This document shows positions 47,331 to 58,656 of a stretch of DNA of 64,000 bases, one piece after another. Position 1 is the stretch's first letter, and the number at the start of each line of letters is the position of its first letter. The stretch is from contig NZ_JAINRD010000005.1 of assembly GCF_020400605.1 (NCBI RefSeq), forward strand, positions 1 to 64,000, written 5' to 3'. The position numbers were made by a program, and so were the translations under genes. The notes under the pieces are model-generated. The model did no database searches. It had not been told where the DNA came from and was given only the letters and a program-made list of their open reading frames with translations. Source of the DNA: Streptomyces aculeolatus (lineage in GTDB: Bacteria; Actinomycetota; Actinomycetes; Streptomycetales; Streptomycetaceae).

Positions 47331-49046
47331 TCACGCCGTCGCCGTCAGCCGCGCCAGCGCCTCGTCCACCGGCAGCTCCTCGCGCTCCCCGGTGCGGCGG
47401 TCCTTCAGCTCCACCACGCCGTCGCCCGCGCGCCGCCCCGCGACGAGGATCTGCGGCACCCCGATCAGCTCGGCGTCCGTGAACTTCACACCCGGTGACA
47501 CCGACGCCCGGTCGTCCACGAGCACCCGCACGCCCGCCGCGCCCAGCTTCTCCGCCAGTTCGAGGGCCAGCTCCGTCTGCTTGGCCTTGCCCGCCGCGAC
47601 GATGTGCACGTCCGCCGGGGCCACCTCGCGCGGCCAGCACAGCCCCAGCTCGTCGTGCGTCTGCTCGGCGAGGGCGGCGACGGCCCGGGAGACCCCGATC
47701 CCGTACGAACCCATGGTCACCCGCACCGGCTTGCCGTTCTGGCCGAGGACGTCCAGCTCGAAGGCGTCGGCGTACTTGCGGCCGAGCTGGAAGATGTGGC
47801 CGATCTCGATGGCCCGGTCCAGCTCGATGCCCGAGCCGCAGCGCGGGCAGGGGTCGCCGGGCTCGACGACGACCACGTCCAGGTACTGGTCGACCTCGAA
47901 GTCGCGGCCGCACACCACGTTGCGCGAGTGGGAGTCGGGCTTGTTGGAGCCGGTCACCCACGACGTGCCCGGGGCGACGCGGGGGTCGGCCAGGTACCGG
48001 AAGGCCTTGCCGGCCATGCCCTGCGGGCCGACGTATCCCCGGACGAGGTCCGGGCGGTCGGCGAAGTCCTCGGCGGTGACGACCTCGACCTCGGCCGGGG
48101 CCAGTTGCTCGGCGAGCTTGCCGAGGTCCACCTCGCGGTCGCCGGGGACGCCGACCGCGGTGATCTCGCCGTCGATCTTCACCAGCAGGTTCTTCAGCGT
48201 CGCCGAGGCGGGGACGCCCAGGTGCGCGGCGAGCGTCTCGATCGTCGGGGTGTCCGGCGTGTCCAGCTCCTCGACCGGCGGGAGCCCGTCGACCGGGGCG
48301 GGCGCCACCGTCGTCGTCAGCGCCTCGGTGTTCGCCGCATAGCCGCAGGACGGGCACTGCACGTACGTGTCCTCGCCGGCGGCGGCGGGGGCGAGGAACT
48401 CCTCGCTGGCCGAGCCGCCCATGGCACCGGAGACGGCGGAGACGATCCGGTAGTCGAAGCCGAGCCGCTCGAAGATCCGCTGGTACGCCTCGCGGTGCAG
48501 CCCGTAGGAGGCGGCGAGGCCGTCGTCGGAGGTGTCGAAGGAGTACGAGTCCTTCATGTGGAACTCGCGGCCGCGCAGCACGCCGGAGCGGGGCCTGGCC
48601 TCGTCCCGGTACTTGATCTGGATCTGGTAGAGGATCACGGGCATGTCCTTGTAGGACGAGCACTGGTCCTTGACCACCTGGGCGAACAGCTCCTCGTGCG
48701 TGGGACCCAGCACGTAGTCGACGCCCTTGCGGTCCTTGAGGGCGAAGAGCAGGTCGCCGTACTCCTCGGCGCGGCCCGTCGTCTCGTACAGCTCGCGGGG
48801 CAGCAGGGCGGGCAGCAGCACCTCCTGGCCGCCGATCCCGTCCATCTCCTCGCGGACGACCCGCGCCACGTTCTCCAGGACCCGCTTGCCGAGCGGCAGC
48901 CAGGTCCACACCCCGGCGGACGAGCGGCGGACGTAGCCCGCGCGGACGAGCAGCTTGTGGCTCGCGGTCTCGGCGTCGGCGGGGTCGTCGCGCAGCGTCT
49001 TGAGCATCATCCGGGACATGCGCTGAACGTGGCTGTGCTGGCTCAT
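47331..49046 (-). CDS. proS: Prolyl-tRNA synthetase
   Basis: This 571-residue class II synthetase charges tRNA-Pro. Motif 2 lies around [31 protein letters not shown], and motif 3 around [16 protein letters not shown]. An insertion (about residues 225-400) is the bacterial-type editing domain that clears Ala-tRNA-Pro. The ATG at 49046 gives [18 protein letters not shown]; an internal ATG nine codons later is also possible. It is downstream of two GNAT genes on the same strand. Confidence 0.97.
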   Translation of the reverse strand: MSQHSHVQRMSRMMLKTLRDDPADAETASHKLLVRAGYVRRSSAGVWTWLPLGKRVLENVARVVREEMDGIGGQEVLLPALLPRELYETTGRAEEYGDLLFALKDRKGVDYVLGPTHEELFAQVVKDQCSSYKDMPVILYQIQIKYRDEARPRSGVLRGREFHMKDSYSFDTSDDGLAASYGLHREAYQRIFERLGFDYRIVSAVSGAMGGSASEEFLAPAAAGEDTYVQCPSCGYAANTEALTTTVAPAPVDGLPPVEELDTPDTPTIETLAAHLGVPASATLKNLLVKIDGEITAVGVPGDREVDLGKLAEQLAPAEVEVVTAEDFADRPDLVRGYVGPQGMAGKAFRYLADPRVAPGTSWVTGSNKPDSHSRNVVCGRDFEVDQYLDVVVVEPGDPCPRCGSGIELDRAIEIGHIFQLGRKYADAFELDVLGQNGKPVRVTMGSYGIGVSRAVAALAEQTHDELGLCWPREVAPADVHIVAAGKAKQTELALELAEKLGAAGVRVLVDDRASVSPGVKFTDAELIGVPQILVAGRRAGDGVVELKDRRTGEREELPVDEALARLTATA

Positions 49047-49127
49047 GCCCCGGACTCTAGCGCCGGACCCGGGCCCGCCGGTAATTCGTCCGCCGAAGCT
49101 GTGGACAACTCGCCGGTTGTGGACAAC

Positions 49128-49661
49128 TCAGCGCAGCAGCGGCAGCTCGGCGCCCATCACCACGTACGGGCTGGGGGCGCCGGGGAAGACCACGCGGCGG
49201 GCGAGGTCGCGGTAGCCGAGCTGCCGGTACAGATGGCGCGCGGGGCTCTCCACGTCGATCGCCGAGAGCAGGCTCCTGGGCTCCGCGGCGGTGTCGGTGA
49301 TCCGGGTGATCAGCTCGCGGCCGATGCCGCGCTGCTGGAAGGCCGGGTGCACGTGGAGTTCGGTGATAACGAAGGTGTCGTCGAGCCAGCGGTCCTCGCC
49401 GACGGCGCGCAGATACGGCTGGACGACGGTGGACCACCAGTAGACCCGGTTGTTCGGCATGCCGTAGACGAACCCGACGAGCCGGCCGGTGGCGGTGGTG
49501 GCGCCCAGCGCGCGGGCGCCCGCGTTGGTCAGGTGGCGCAGCACGACGTGGCGGCGGACGGCGATCTCGTCGTCGGTGAGCCCGAAGGCGACGGCCTGAA
49601 CGGCGAGCGCGTCGTCCACGCGGGCGGCGAGGTCGAGAGGGCCGACGACGACGTCATCCAT
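49128..49661 (-). CDS. GNAT family N-acetyltransferase
   Basis: This 177-residue acetyltransferase has the acetyl-CoA motif ELHVHPAFQQRGIGREL, with the Q/RxxGxG/A loop intact. The C-terminal LYRQLGYRDLARRVVFPG is also typical. The acceptor could be a small molecule or a protein N-terminus; nothing narrows it further. It lies 81 bases upstream of proS on the same strand. Confidence 0.9.
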   Translation of the reverse strand: MDDVVVGPLDLAARVDDALAVQAVAFGLTDDEIAVRRHVVLRHLTNAGARALGATTATGRLVGFVYGMPNNRVYWWSTVVQPYLRAVGEDRWLDDTFVITELHVHPAFQQRGIGRELITRITDTAAEPRSLLSAIDVESPARHLYRQLGYRDLARRVVFPGAPSPYVVMGAELPLLR

Positions 49662-49797
49662 GGCTGCGCACCCTACCGTGCGCTCGCGGGCCGCCGGTCC
49701 ACCCCCGCTGCTACGCCCGCTGCGCGGCCCCGGAGCGCACCGGGCACGGCGCCCGTAACGGGCGTCGCCGGCCCCGCGCGCGCCGCGGGCGGGACGC

Positions 49798-50643
49798 TCA
49801 GAACAGCACGCTCATGAACGCCCCGACCTCGCGGAAGCCCACCCTGCGGTAGGCCGCGCGGGCCACGGTGTTGAAGTCGTTCACGTACAGGCTGACCACC
49901 GGTGCCACCTCGCGCAGCGCGTACCGCAGGACCGCCGCGAGACCCGTCTCCGACAGGCCGCGCCCGCGGTGCTCCGGCGCCACCCACACGCCCTGGATCT
50001 GGCACGCGTGCTTCGTCGCCGCGCCGATCTCCGCCTTGAAGACGACCTCGCCGTCCTCCACGCGCGCGAAGGACCGGCCGCCGCCGACGAGTTCGGCGAC
50101 CCGCGCCTGGTACAGCAGCCCGCCGTCGCCGGCGAGCGGCGAGATGCCGACCTCCTCGGTGAACATCGCCACGCACGCCGGCATGATCAGGTCCATCTCG
50201 TCCTTGCGGATGCGCCGGACCAGCGGGTCCGGCTCGACGTCCGCGGGCAGCGAGGTGGTGACCATCAGCGGCTGCCGCGCGCGCACCTCCCGCGCGGGGC
50301 CCCAGGCGGGCTCCAGCAGGGACCACAGCCCGGCCGTGGGCTCCGCCGGGCCGACGATCGAGGAGCAGCGCCGCCCGGCCCGCCGCGCGCGCTCCGCGAA
50401 GCCGCGTACGGCCTCGGGGGTGGCGCAGACGGGCACGAGATTGGCGCCGGCGTAGCAGAGGGACTCCAGCCGCCCGTCCGCGTACCAGCCCCACAGCTCA
50501 CCGCCGAGCCGCCAGGGGTCCAGTCCGGCGACGGCGACCCGGGAGGCGACGAACGCGTTGGCGACCGGTTCGCGGTCGAGCACGGCGCGAGCGGCATCGA
50601 GTTCCGCGGGCTCCAGCAGCCGTGTGGTGGTGGTCGTCAACAC
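49798..50643 (-). CDS. GNAT family N-acetyltransferase with N-terminal extension
   Basis: The 281-residue protein has a GNAT domain in its C-terminal half: IQGVWVAPEHRGRGLSETGLAAVL, then SLYVNDFNTVARAAYRRVGF. The N-terminal half (DREPVANAFVASRV, ELWGWYADGRLESLCYAGANLVPV) looks like a degenerate second GNAT fold. This conserved pairing is found next to ispG in streptomycetes. The start is GTG 50643 (VLTTTTTRLLEP) with a weak ribosome-binding site. It lies 62 bases downstream of ispG. Confidence 0.88.
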   Translation of the reverse strand: MLTTTTTRLLEPAELDAARAVLDREPVANAFVASRVAVAGLDPWRLGGELWGWYADGRLESLCYAGANLVPVCATPEAVRGFAERARRAGRRCSSIVGPAEPTAGLWSLLEPAWGPAREVRARQPLMVTTSLPADVEPDPLVRRIRKDEMDLIMPACVAMFTEEVGISPLAGDGGLLYQARVAELVGGGRSFARVEDGEVVFKAEIGAATKHACQIQGVWVAPEHRGRGLSETGLAAVLRYALREVAPVVSLYVNDFNTVARAAYRRVGFREVGAFMSVLF

Positions 50644-50705
50644 AGCGGCACTGTACCTGTGCGCGCGTCCGCCCGCTTCCTGCGGGTACGCGCAGTGCCC
50701 GGCGG

Positions 50706-51860
<1,155 letters not shown>

Positions 51861-52040
51861 CTGGCGGCAACCCCTGTTGTACGGATCATGGCCCCCACCG
51901 GATGAGGCCCGGGCTACCGAGATTACGGCACCGGCACCCCGCGCCGCGGCCGGTCCCGGGGTGGTCACCGGAAGTGTCGATAAACCGGCACCGGACGTTT
52001 ACCCGACGGCGCCCCGGGTCCGCGGCATGCGCGCCGCGGG

Positions 52041-52083
52041 GGCGGAGCGGGCGCGTACGCCGTGGTGCGCGCCCCGCTCCGCC
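52041..52083 (-). terminator. Hairpin after site-2 protease gene
   Basis: An 11-bp perfect stem (52041-52051 with 52073-52083) extends inward with one bulge. It lies just past the stop of the protease gene and before ispG. It may make ispG expression partly independent. Confidence 0.65.
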
Positions 52084-52090
52084 GCCCGGG

Positions 52091-53407
52091 TCAGCCCGTG
52101 AGCTTCACCGGGTTCACCACGTCCGCGACGAGCACCAGCAGCGTGAAGCAGATGAACACCCCGGCGACCACGTACGCCACCGGCATCAGCTTCGCGACGT
52201 CGAAGGGGCCCGGGTCGGGCCGCCGGAAGACGCGCGCGAACGCGCGCCGCACCGACTCCCACAGCGCCCCCGCGATGTGCCCGCCGTCCAGCGGCAGCAG
52301 CGGCAGCATGTTGAACAGGAACAGCGACAGGTTGAAGCCCGCCACCAGCAGGAGCATCGACGCCACCCGCTGCTCCGGCGGGATGTCGAGGTTCAGCACC
52401 TCGCCGCCGACCCGGGCCGCGCCGACGACGCCGACCGGCGAGTCCTCCTTGCGCTCCTCGCCCTGGAACGCCGCGTCCCACAGGTCGGGGACCTTCGACG
52501 GCAGCGCGATGAGGGCGTCGAAGCCGTTGACGACCATGTCGCCCATGCGGTCCACGGACTGGCCGAAGTCCTGCCTGACCACGCCGGTGGCCGGCGTGAA
52601 GCCGAGGAAGCCGGCCTTCACGTACTCGCCTTCGACGTAGCCGCCGTCGCCGTCGCTCTTGCTGACGGTGTTCTCGGTGAGCGTGGGGTGCAGGTCGACG
52701 CGCTTGCCGTCGCGCTCGACGGTGACCGTGGCCGGGCCGATGGTGTCGCGGATGCTGGTCTGGAGGGTCTCCCAGTCGTCGACCGGGCGGCCGTTGAACG
52801 CCACGATCTCGTCGCCGCGCTCCAGGCCCGCCTTCTTCGCGGGTGCGGCGGGGTCGCCCTCCCGGCACTTGCGGTCCGGGTTCTCGGCGACCGACTCGGC
52901 CTTGATCACGCAGTCGGAGACGGAGCCGACGGTCGTGGTCTGGGTGGCGATGCCGAAGGTCATCATCACGCCGACGAACACCACGACGGCCAGCACCAGG
53001 TTCATGAACGGGCCGGCGAACATCACGATGACCCGCTTCCACGGGGCCCGCGTGTAGAACAGCCTGCTCTCGTCGCCGGGCTTCAGCTCCTCGTACGCCG
53101 CCTGCCGCGCGTCCTCGATCATCCCGCGGAACGGCGAGGTGGAGCGCTGCTGCACCCGGCCGTCCTCGCCGGGCGGGAACATCCCGATCATGCGGATGTA
53201 GCCGCCGAGCGGGATCCACTTGATGCCGTACTCCGTCTCCCCCTTCTTGCGGGACCACATCGTGGGGCCGAAGCCGACCATGTACTGCGGGACGCGGATG
53301 CCGAACAGCTTGGCCGTGCTGAGGTGGCCGAGTTCGTGCCAGGCGATGGAGACCAGGAGCCCGAAGGCGAAGACGACGATGCCGAGAATCGTCATGAGTG
53401 TCGTCAT
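52091..53407 (-). CDS. Site-2-type membrane zinc metalloprotease (RseP/MucP-like)
   Basis: The 438-residue multi-pass protease cleaves within membranes, usually releasing sigma or anti-sigma factors. The zinc site HELGH is at residues 24-28 (H24, E25, H28) and the third-ligand motif LDG lies near the C-terminus ([11 protein letters not shown]). A PDZ domain occupies the centre ([23 protein letters not shown]). It starts 30 bases after dxr, and its neighbours ispG and dxr make this the conserved dxr-RIP-ispG order of actinomycetes. Possible targets are not encoded nearby. Confidence 0.95.
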   Translation of the reverse strand: MTTLMTILGIVVFAFGLLVSIAWHELGHLSTAKLFGIRVPQYMVGFGPTMWSRKKGETEYGIKWIPLGGYIRMIGMFPPGEDGRVQQRSTSPFRGMIEDARQAAYEELKPGDESRLFYTRAPWKRVIVMFAGPFMNLVLAVVVFVGVMMTFGIATQTTTVGSVSDCVIKAESVAENPDRKCREGDPAAPAKKAGLERGDEIVAFNGRPVDDWETLQTSIRDTIGPATVTVERDGKRVDLHPTLTENTVSKSDGDGGYVEGEYVKAGFLGFTPATGVVRQDFGQSVDRMGDMVVNGFDALIALPSKVPDLWDAAFQGEERKEDSPVGVVGAARVGGEVLNLDIPPEQRVASMLLLVAGFNLSLFLFNMLPLLPLDGGHIAGALWESVRRAFARVFRRPDPGPFDVAKLMPVAYVVAGVFICFTLLVLVADVVNPVKLTG

Positions 53408-53437
53408 GGGCGCACCTTCGTCATCAGTTGTCGGTCG

Positions 53438-54697
53438 TCACTTGTCGTGCTGGTCGGCCGGCAGCCCGGCCAGCTCCCTGGCCCGGGCGCGCGCCCAGGT
53501 CTCGGCTTCGAGGACGTCCGCGACCGTCAGCCGGGTTCCCGGATCGTCCGTGCCGTGTTCCGCGACGACCTGGCTGACCGTGTCCATGATGCCAAGGAAC
53601 GGGAGCTTGCCGGTGAGGAAGCCGTCGACACATTCCTCGTTCGCGGCGTTGAAGACCGCCGGGGCGGTGCCGCCGAGGGCGCCGACGTGGCAGGCCAGCG
53701 GCACGGACGGGAACGCCTTCTCGTCGAGGGGGAAGAACTCCCAGGTGGCGGCGGCCGACCAGGCGAAGGCGGGCGCGGCGTCCGGCACCCGCTCCGGCCA
53801 GCCCAGCGCCAGCGCGATCGGCATCCGCATGTCGGGCGGGCTGGCCTGGGCCAGGGTGGAGCCGTCGGTGAACTCGACCATGGAGTGCACGTAGGACTGC
53901 GGGTGGACGACGACCTCGATGCGGTCGAAGGGCACGTCGTACAGCAGGTGTGCCTCGATGACCTCCAGGCCCTTGTTGACCAGGGTGGCGGAGTTGATGG
54001 TGACGACCGGGCCCATGTCCCAGGTGGGGTGGGCGAGCGCCTGCTCCGGGGTGACGTCCGTCAGCTCCTCGCGCGTCCTGCCGCGGAACGGGCCGCCGGA
54101 GGCGGTGACGAGCAGCTTGCGGACCTCGCCGCGTGCGCCGCCGAGCAGGGCCTGGTAGAGGGCGGAGTGCTCGGAGTCCACGGGCACGATCTGGCCGTGC
54201 CGGGCCACCTCCCTGACCAGCGGGCCGCCGACGATCAGCGACTCCTTGTTGGCCAGCGCCAGCATCCGGCCGGCCTTGAGGGCGGCGAGGGTGGGCGCGA
54301 GGCCGATGGAGCCGGTGATGCCGTTGAGCACGGTGTGGCACTCGTCGGCGGCGAGTTCGGTGGCGGCGTCCGGACCCGCCAGCACCTCCGGCAGCGGCTC
54401 CCCGGCCCCGTACCGCGCGGCCAGCGCCGCGCGCAGCTCGCCCGCCCGGTCGGCGCGGGCGACCGCGACGCGGCGTACCCGCAGCTGGTGCGCCTGCTCG
54501 GCCAGCAGCTCCACCCGGCCGCCCGCCGCGGACAGGGCGGTGACCCGGAACCGGTCGGGGTTGCGCAGCACGATGTCGACGGCCTGGGTGCCGATCGAAC
54601 CGGTCGAGCCGAGGACGACGATCTCTCGGGGGCCGTCGGCGGCGGCCGCGGAGCGCAGGTGCGGGTCGGCCAGTGGAGCAGCGGGGGTCTCGGTCAT
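53438..54697 (-). CDS. dxr: 1-deoxy-D-xylulose 5-phosphate reductoisomerase
   Basis: Dxr converts DXP to MEP in the isoprenoid pathway. The 419-residue protein has the NADPH motif [18 protein letters not shown] and the metal/substrate site [14 protein letters not shown]. The flexible-loop and C-terminal motifs [16 protein letters not shown] and [14 protein letters not shown] are present. The start is ATG 54697; upstream open frame is a shadow of the TauE gene. It follows the TauE-like permease by 17 bases and precedes the site-2 protease by 30 bases. Confidence 0.97.
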   Translation of the reverse strand: MTETPAAPLADPHLRSAAAADGPREIVVLGSTGSIGTQAVDIVLRNPDRFRVTALSAAGGRVELLAEQAHQLRVRRVAVARADRAGELRAALAARYGAGEPLPEVLAGPDAATELAADECHTVLNGITGSIGLAPTLAALKAGRMLALANKESLIVGGPLVREVARHGQIVPVDSEHSALYQALLGGARGEVRKLLVTASGGPFRGRTREELTDVTPEQALAHPTWDMGPVVTINSATLVNKGLEVIEAHLLYDVPFDRIEVVVHPQSYVHSMVEFTDGSTLAQASPPDMRMPIALALGWPERVPDAAPAFAWSAAATWEFFPLDEKAFPSVPLACHVGALGGTAPAVFNAANEECVDGFLTGKLPFLGIMDTVSQVVAEHGTDDPGTRLTVADVLEAETWARARARELAGLPADQHDK

Positions 54698-54714
54698 CGA
54701 CCCATTGTGACCGC

Positions 54715-55686
54715 TCAGCCCTGGCGTGGCGCAGACGCCCTCTCGATGCCGTCGCCCGGCGCCTCGCCGGGCGGTCCGCCGTCCGCTCCCAGCGCGCCGG
54801 CGGGGGCGGTTGCGGCGCGCGGGCGCCGGGGGCGGCTGGTGATCACGGCGTACGCGGCGAGCACGGCGCAGGCCGGGATGATCACGGTCTCGGGCACGTG
54901 CACCAGGGAGAGCCCGGTGGCCAGCAGGATGATCGCGAGCACCCAGCGCAGCACGGCGCCGGGGGCCCGGGTGGAGAGCACCGCGCCGACGAGCACGCCG
55001 GGGATGGCGCCCAGGAGCAGCACGGCGGCGAGCCCGAGGCTGGCGTCTCCGACGATGAAGTGGCCGGCGGCCGCGGCGGCGACGATCGGGATGGCCTGGA
55101 CGAGGTCGGTGCCGACGAGGTGGTTGGCCTTGAGCCGGGGGTGCACGAGCATCAGCATCACGATGATCAGCGAGCCGGAGCCGACGGAGGTCATGCCGAC
55201 GACGAGGCCGCCGACGAGCCCGATGAGCAGCGTGGGCCCCGGCCGTACCGGTACGTGGGCGTCCTCGGTCTCCGCACCGTCCTGTGCGGCGCGCCGCCGG
55301 TCGAGCCACATCCGGGCGAGCATGCCGGTGACGGCGAGCAGCAGGGCCGCGCCGATGACGATCTTCACCCGGCTCTGCAGGTCCTCGCCCTCGCCGAGGA
55401 ACTGCAGCAGGAAGGCGCCGCAGAACGCGGCCGGCACACCGGTGGGCAGCAGCCAGCGCACCACGTCCCAGCGGACGGTGCCCGCCTTCTGGTGCACGGC
55501 GGCGCCGAACGGCTTCATGAACACGGAGGTCGCGAGGTCGCTGCCGATGGCCTGCGTCGGGTTGACCCCGAAGACCGTCACCATGATGGGGGTCATGAGG
55601 GCGCCGCCGCCCATGCCGGTGAGGCCGACCATGCAGCCAACGAGGGCTCCGGCCACGACCATCGACCACGAAAAGTCCATAGACAT
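54715..55686 (-). CDS. TauE/SafE family membrane permease (sulfite/anion exporter type)
   Basis: The 323-residue protein has about eight hydrophobic helices. It carries the TauE/SafE signature [19 protein letters not shown] near the N-terminus and its repeat [19 protein letters not shown] in the second half. The family exports sulfite, sulfoacetate or related anions; the substrate here is not evident. The start is ATG 55686, with only a weak upstream ribosome-binding site. Two 12-bp repeats lie immediately upstream. It is the first gene of the TauE-dxr-RIP run and diverges from the ArsR-SRPBCC regulator gene. Confidence 0.9.
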   Translation of the reverse strand: MSMDFSWSMVVAGALVGCMVGLTGMGGGALMTPIMVTVFGVNPTQAIGSDLATSVFMKPFGAAVHQKAGTVRWDVVRWLLPTGVPAAFCGAFLLQFLGEGEDLQSRVKIVIGAALLLAVTGMLARMWLDRRRAAQDGAETEDAHVPVRPGPTLLIGLVGGLVVGMTSVGSGSLIIVMLMLVHPRLKANHLVGTDLVQAIPIVAAAAAGHFIVGDASLGLAAVLLLGAIPGVLVGAVLSTRAPGAVLRWVLAIILLATGLSLVHVPETVIIPACAVLAAYAVITSRPRRPRAATAPAGALGADGGPPGEAPGDGIERASAPRQG

Positions 55687-55687
55687 C

Positions 55688-55721
55688 GATACTAGGGATT
55701 TCCTATCGGGATGCTAGGGAT
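55688..55721. repeat. Paired 12-bp repeats before TauE gene
   Basis: GATACTAGGGAT (55688-55699) and GATGCTAGGGAT (55710-55721), 22 bases apart, differ at one position. The first lies 2 bases upstream of the TauE start codon. The two-turn spacing suits a dimeric repressor acting on the TauE promoter. Confidence 0.6.
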
Positions 55722-55777
55722 AGCCTTCAGTCAATTTCACCCCCGAACCGTGAGCTGCGCCACTCGGGAGCCCCGCC

Positions 55778-55806
55778 TTGACAGGCAACCATTTGGTTGC
55801 CAATCT
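55778..55806 (+). promoter_or_regulatory. Promoter with operator for ArsR-SRPBCC gene
   Basis: TTGACA (55778-55783), a 17-base spacer and CAATCT (55801-55806) form a promoter 20 bases before the start codon. The spacer is almost filled by the perfect inverted repeat GGCAACC-ATTT-GGTTGCC (55784-55801), a typical position for an autoregulatory ArsR operator. Confidence 0.65.
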
Positions 55807-55826
55807 GCTGGGCAGAGGTGGTGACC

Positions 55827-56618
55827 ATGGACGACGTCTTCAGGGCGCTCGCCGACGGCAGCCGCAGAGAGCTGCTGGACCGCCTCAACGAGCGGAACGG
55901 CCAGACCCTGCGGGAGTTGTGCGCGGGACTGGAGATGAGCAGGCAGGCGGTGAGCAAGCACCTGGCGGTGCTGGAGTCCGCCGGCCTGGTCACCGCCGTA
56001 CGGCACGGCCGGGAGAAGCTGCACTACCTGAACCCCGTGCCGGTCCACGAGCTGGCCGACCGCTGGATCAGCCGGTACGAGCGCGGGCGTCTGACGGCCC
56101 TGTCCGCGCTGAAGCAAGCGCTGGAAGGACAGTCCGTGACCAAGCCCGCGTTCGTCTACACGATCTACATCGACACCACGGCCGAGCGGCTCTACGAGGC
56201 GCTGACGACGCCCGAATTCCTGAAGCAGTACCACGGCGGCTGGGCGCCCCGCTCCGACTGGCAGGTGGGCTCCACCGTCTACTGGCCCGTGGAGGAGCAC
56301 GGCGAGCCCCAGGACCTGGGCCAGCGCGTCCTGATCGCCGAGCCCGGCAAGCGGCTGGTGTACACCTGGCACACGCTCCAGCCCATGCACCAGGAGATGC
56401 TGGGCATGTCCGACGCGGAGTTCGCGGAGGCGCGCAAGGAGCGCTCGCAGGTGGCCTTCGACATCGAACCGGCGGAGATCCCGGAGCTGGGCGTGAAGCT
56501 GACCATCACGCACGACCACTTCGACAGCCCCGGGAGCAGGATGCTGGAGAGCGTCAGCGGCGGCTGGATCATGCTCGCCTCGCAGCTCAAGTCGATCCTG
56601 GAGCGGCAGCCGGCCTGA
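55827..56618 (+). CDS. ArsR-type regulator fused to SRPBCC (AHSA1-like) domain
   Basis: The 263-residue protein joins an ArsR winged helix (residues 1-90, MDDVFRALADGSRRELLDRL and MSRQAVSKHLAVLESAGLV) to an SRPBCC/AHSA1 ligand-binding domain (about 110-263, YTIYIDTTAERLYEALTTPEFLKQY). No metal-binding cysteine motif is seen, so a hydrophobic or organic ligand is more likely than a metal. ATG 55827 has AGAGGTGG upstream. It diverges from the TauE gene and converges on the acyl-CoA dehydrogenase gene. It probably controls itself and perhaps the TauE operon. Confidence 0.9.
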   Translation: MDDVFRALADGSRRELLDRLNERNGQTLRELCAGLEMSRQAVSKHLAVLESAGLVTAVRHGREKLHYLNPVPVHELADRWISRYERGRLTALSALKQALEGQSVTKPAFVYTIYIDTTAERLYEALTTPEFLKQYHGGWAPRSDWQVGSTVYWPVEEHGEPQDLGQRVLIAEPGKRLVYTWHTLQPMHQEMLGMSDAEFAEARKERSQVAFDIEPAEIPELGVKLTITHDHFDSPGSRMLESVSGGWIMLASQLKSILERQPA

Positions 56619-56620
56619 CG

Positions 56621-56674
56621 GCCCGCGCACGGCGTCCGCACCGCCGCGAAGGACGGTGCGGCCGCCGCGCGGGC
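56621..56674. terminator. Bidirectional terminator between regulator and acyl-CoA dehydrogenase
   Basis: A long, nearly perfect inverted repeat (56621-56643 with 56654-56674) fills the gap between two convergent stop codons. It pairs 20 or so bases per arm with one small bulge and one mismatch. Confidence 0.85.
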
Positions 56675-56679
56675 AGTGC

Positions 56680-58656
56680 CTAGCGGATCGGCCGGTGCAG
56701 GTTCGGCTTCTTCGCCGGGCCCGGCTCGGCCTCGGCGATCCACGGGCCGTCGCCCGACGGGTCGACGATGCCCTCCTCCAGCCAGGTGTACGCGTCGTCC
56801 AGTACCCGCCGCACCACCGTGCGGTCCAGGTCGTCGGTGTTCGTCCACAGCCGGCCGAACAGCTCCTCGACCCGGATGCGGGCCTGCCGGCAGAAGGCGT
56901 CGGCCAGTTCGTACGCCTCCTTGCCGTGCCCGCCCCGGCCGGCGGCGGTGCGCAGCATCTCGGCCCGTACGCACGCGGCGCTCATCGCGAACAGCTCCGC
57001 GCCGATGTCCACCACCCGGCCGAGGAACCCCTGCTTGGTCTCCATCTTCCCCTGCCAGCGGGACATCCCGTAGAACGTCGAGCGCGCCAGCCGGCGGGCG
57101 CCGCGCTCCACGAAGCGCAGGTGGGTGGAGAGGTCGCGGTGACCTGGCGGGTGGAACTCGCCGTAGGTCCGCGGCACCTGCCCCTTGCCCGCGACCAGCT
57201 TCGGCAGCCAGCGGGCGTAGAAGCCGCCGGCGCGCGCGCCCGCGCGTGCCTTCTCGGAGAGGTTCTTCTGCGGGTCGATGAGGTCGCCGGCGACCTTGAG
57301 GTGGGCGTCCACCGCCTCCCGGGCGATGAGCAGGTGCATGATCTCCGTGGAGCCCTCGAAGATCCGGTTGATCCTCAGGTCCCGGACGATCTGCTCCGCC
57401 GGGATCGCCTTCTCGCCGCGGGCGGCGAGCGACTCGGCCGTCTCGTAGCCGCGGCCGCCGCGGATCTGGATCAGCTCGTCGGCCATGAGGCTGGCCATCT
57501 CCGAGCCGTAGAGCTTGGCGAGGGCGGCCTCGATGCGGATGTCGTTGCGGTCCTCGTCGGCCATCTGCGAGGACAGGTCGAGCACGGCCTCCAGCGCGAA
57601 CGTCGTCGCCGCGATGAAGGAGATCTTCGCCCCGACCGCCTCGTGCTTGGCCACCGGCCGCCCCCACTGCTCGCGGGCGCCGCCCCAGCCGCGGGCGATC
57701 TTCAGACACCACTTGCCGGCGCCCACGCACAGCGCGGGCAGCGAGAGCCGCCCGGTGTTGAGCGTGGTCAGGGCGATCTTCAGGCCCGCACCCTCGGGGC
57801 CGATGCGGTTGGCGGCGGGAACGCGCACCTGGTGGAAGCGGGTGACGCCGTTCTCGATGCCGCGCAGGCCCATGAAGCTGTTGCGGTTCTCGACGGTGAC
57901 GCCCTCGGCGGCGGCCTCGACGACGAACGCCGTGATGCCGCCCCGGTGCCCTTCCGCCCCCTCGTCAGAAGGCCGCGGCGGTACCCGCGCCATGACCACG
58001 AGCAGGTCGGCGACGACGCCGTTGGTGGTCCAGAGCTTGACGCCGTCGAGCAGGTAGTCGGCGTCGGGCCCGTCGCCGTCGGGGACCGCGGTGGTCGCCA
58101 GCCGGGCCGGGTCGGAGCCCACGTCGGGCTCGGTGAGCAGGAAGGCGGAGATGTCGGTGCGGGCGCACCGGGGCAGGAACTCCTCCTTCTGCTCCTCGGT
58201 GCCGAAGATCTTCAGCGGCTGCGGCACACCGATCGACTGGTGCGCCGAGAGCAGCGCGCCGACGGCGGGGCTCGCGGTGCCGACGAGGGCGAGGGACTTG
58301 TTGTAGTAGACCTGCGTCAGGCCGAGACCGCCGTACTTCCGGTCGATCTTCATGCCGAAGGCGCCGATCTCCTTCAGCCCGCGCACGGTCTCGTCGGGGA
58401 TCTGCGCGTCGCGCTCGATCCGCGCCCCGTCGATGTGCGGGTCGCAGAAGTCGCGCAGCGTGGCGAGGAACTCCTCACCGCGCTCGACGTCCGCGGGGGC
58501 GGGCTCGGGGTGGGGGTGGATGAGGTCCAGGCGGAAGCGGCCGAGAAACAGCTCCTTGGCGAAGCTGGGTTTGCGCCAGTCCTGCTCGCGTGCGGCCTCG
58601 GCGACCTCCCTGGCTTCCTTCTCGGAGACGGACGGCCGTGTGGATGGTGCGGTCAT
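56680..58656 (-). CDS. Acyl-CoA dehydrogenase, long form
   Basis: The 658-residue flavoprotein contains the FAD/substrate motifs ISAFLLTEPDVGSDPARL and KLWTTNGVVADLLVV, and the C-terminal helix RGGRGYETAESLA. It should oxidise acyl-CoAs to enoyl-CoAs in fatty-acid breakdown. It is about 270 residues longer than a standard ACAD. The extra C-terminal region (residues ~430-650) resembles the extension of the VLCAD/FadE-like subfamily, often linked to long substrates. I start at ATG 58656, with GAGGTGAG 7 bases upstream; a GTG four codons earlier lacks this spacing. It is divergent from the aldehyde dehydrogenase. Confidence 0.92.
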   Translation of the reverse strand: MTAPSTRPSVSEKEAREVAEAAREQDWRKPSFAKELFLGRFRLDLIHPHPEPAPADVERGEEFLATLRDFCDPHIDGARIERDAQIPDETVRGLKEIGAFGMKIDRKYGGLGLTQVYYNKSLALVGTASPAVGALLSAHQSIGVPQPLKIFGTEEQKEEFLPRCARTDISAFLLTEPDVGSDPARLATTAVPDGDGPDADYLLDGVKLWTTNGVVADLLVVMARVPPRPSDEGAEGHRGGITAFVVEAAAEGVTVENRNSFMGLRGIENGVTRFHQVRVPAANRIGPEGAGLKIALTTLNTGRLSLPALCVGAGKWCLKIARGWGGAREQWGRPVAKHEAVGAKISFIAATTFALEAVLDLSSQMADEDRNDIRIEAALAKLYGSEMASLMADELIQIRGGRGYETAESLAARGEKAIPAEQIVRDLRINRIFEGSTEIMHLLIAREAVDAHLKVAGDLIDPQKNLSEKARAGARAGGFYARWLPKLVAGKGQVPRTYGEFHPPGHRDLSTHLRFVERGARRLARSTFYGMSRWQGKMETKQGFLGRVVDIGAELFAMSAACVRAEMLRTAAGRGGHGKEAYELADAFCRQARIRVEELFGRLWTNTDDLDRTVVRRVLDDAYTWLEEGIVDPSGDGPWIAEAEPGPAKKPNLHRPIR

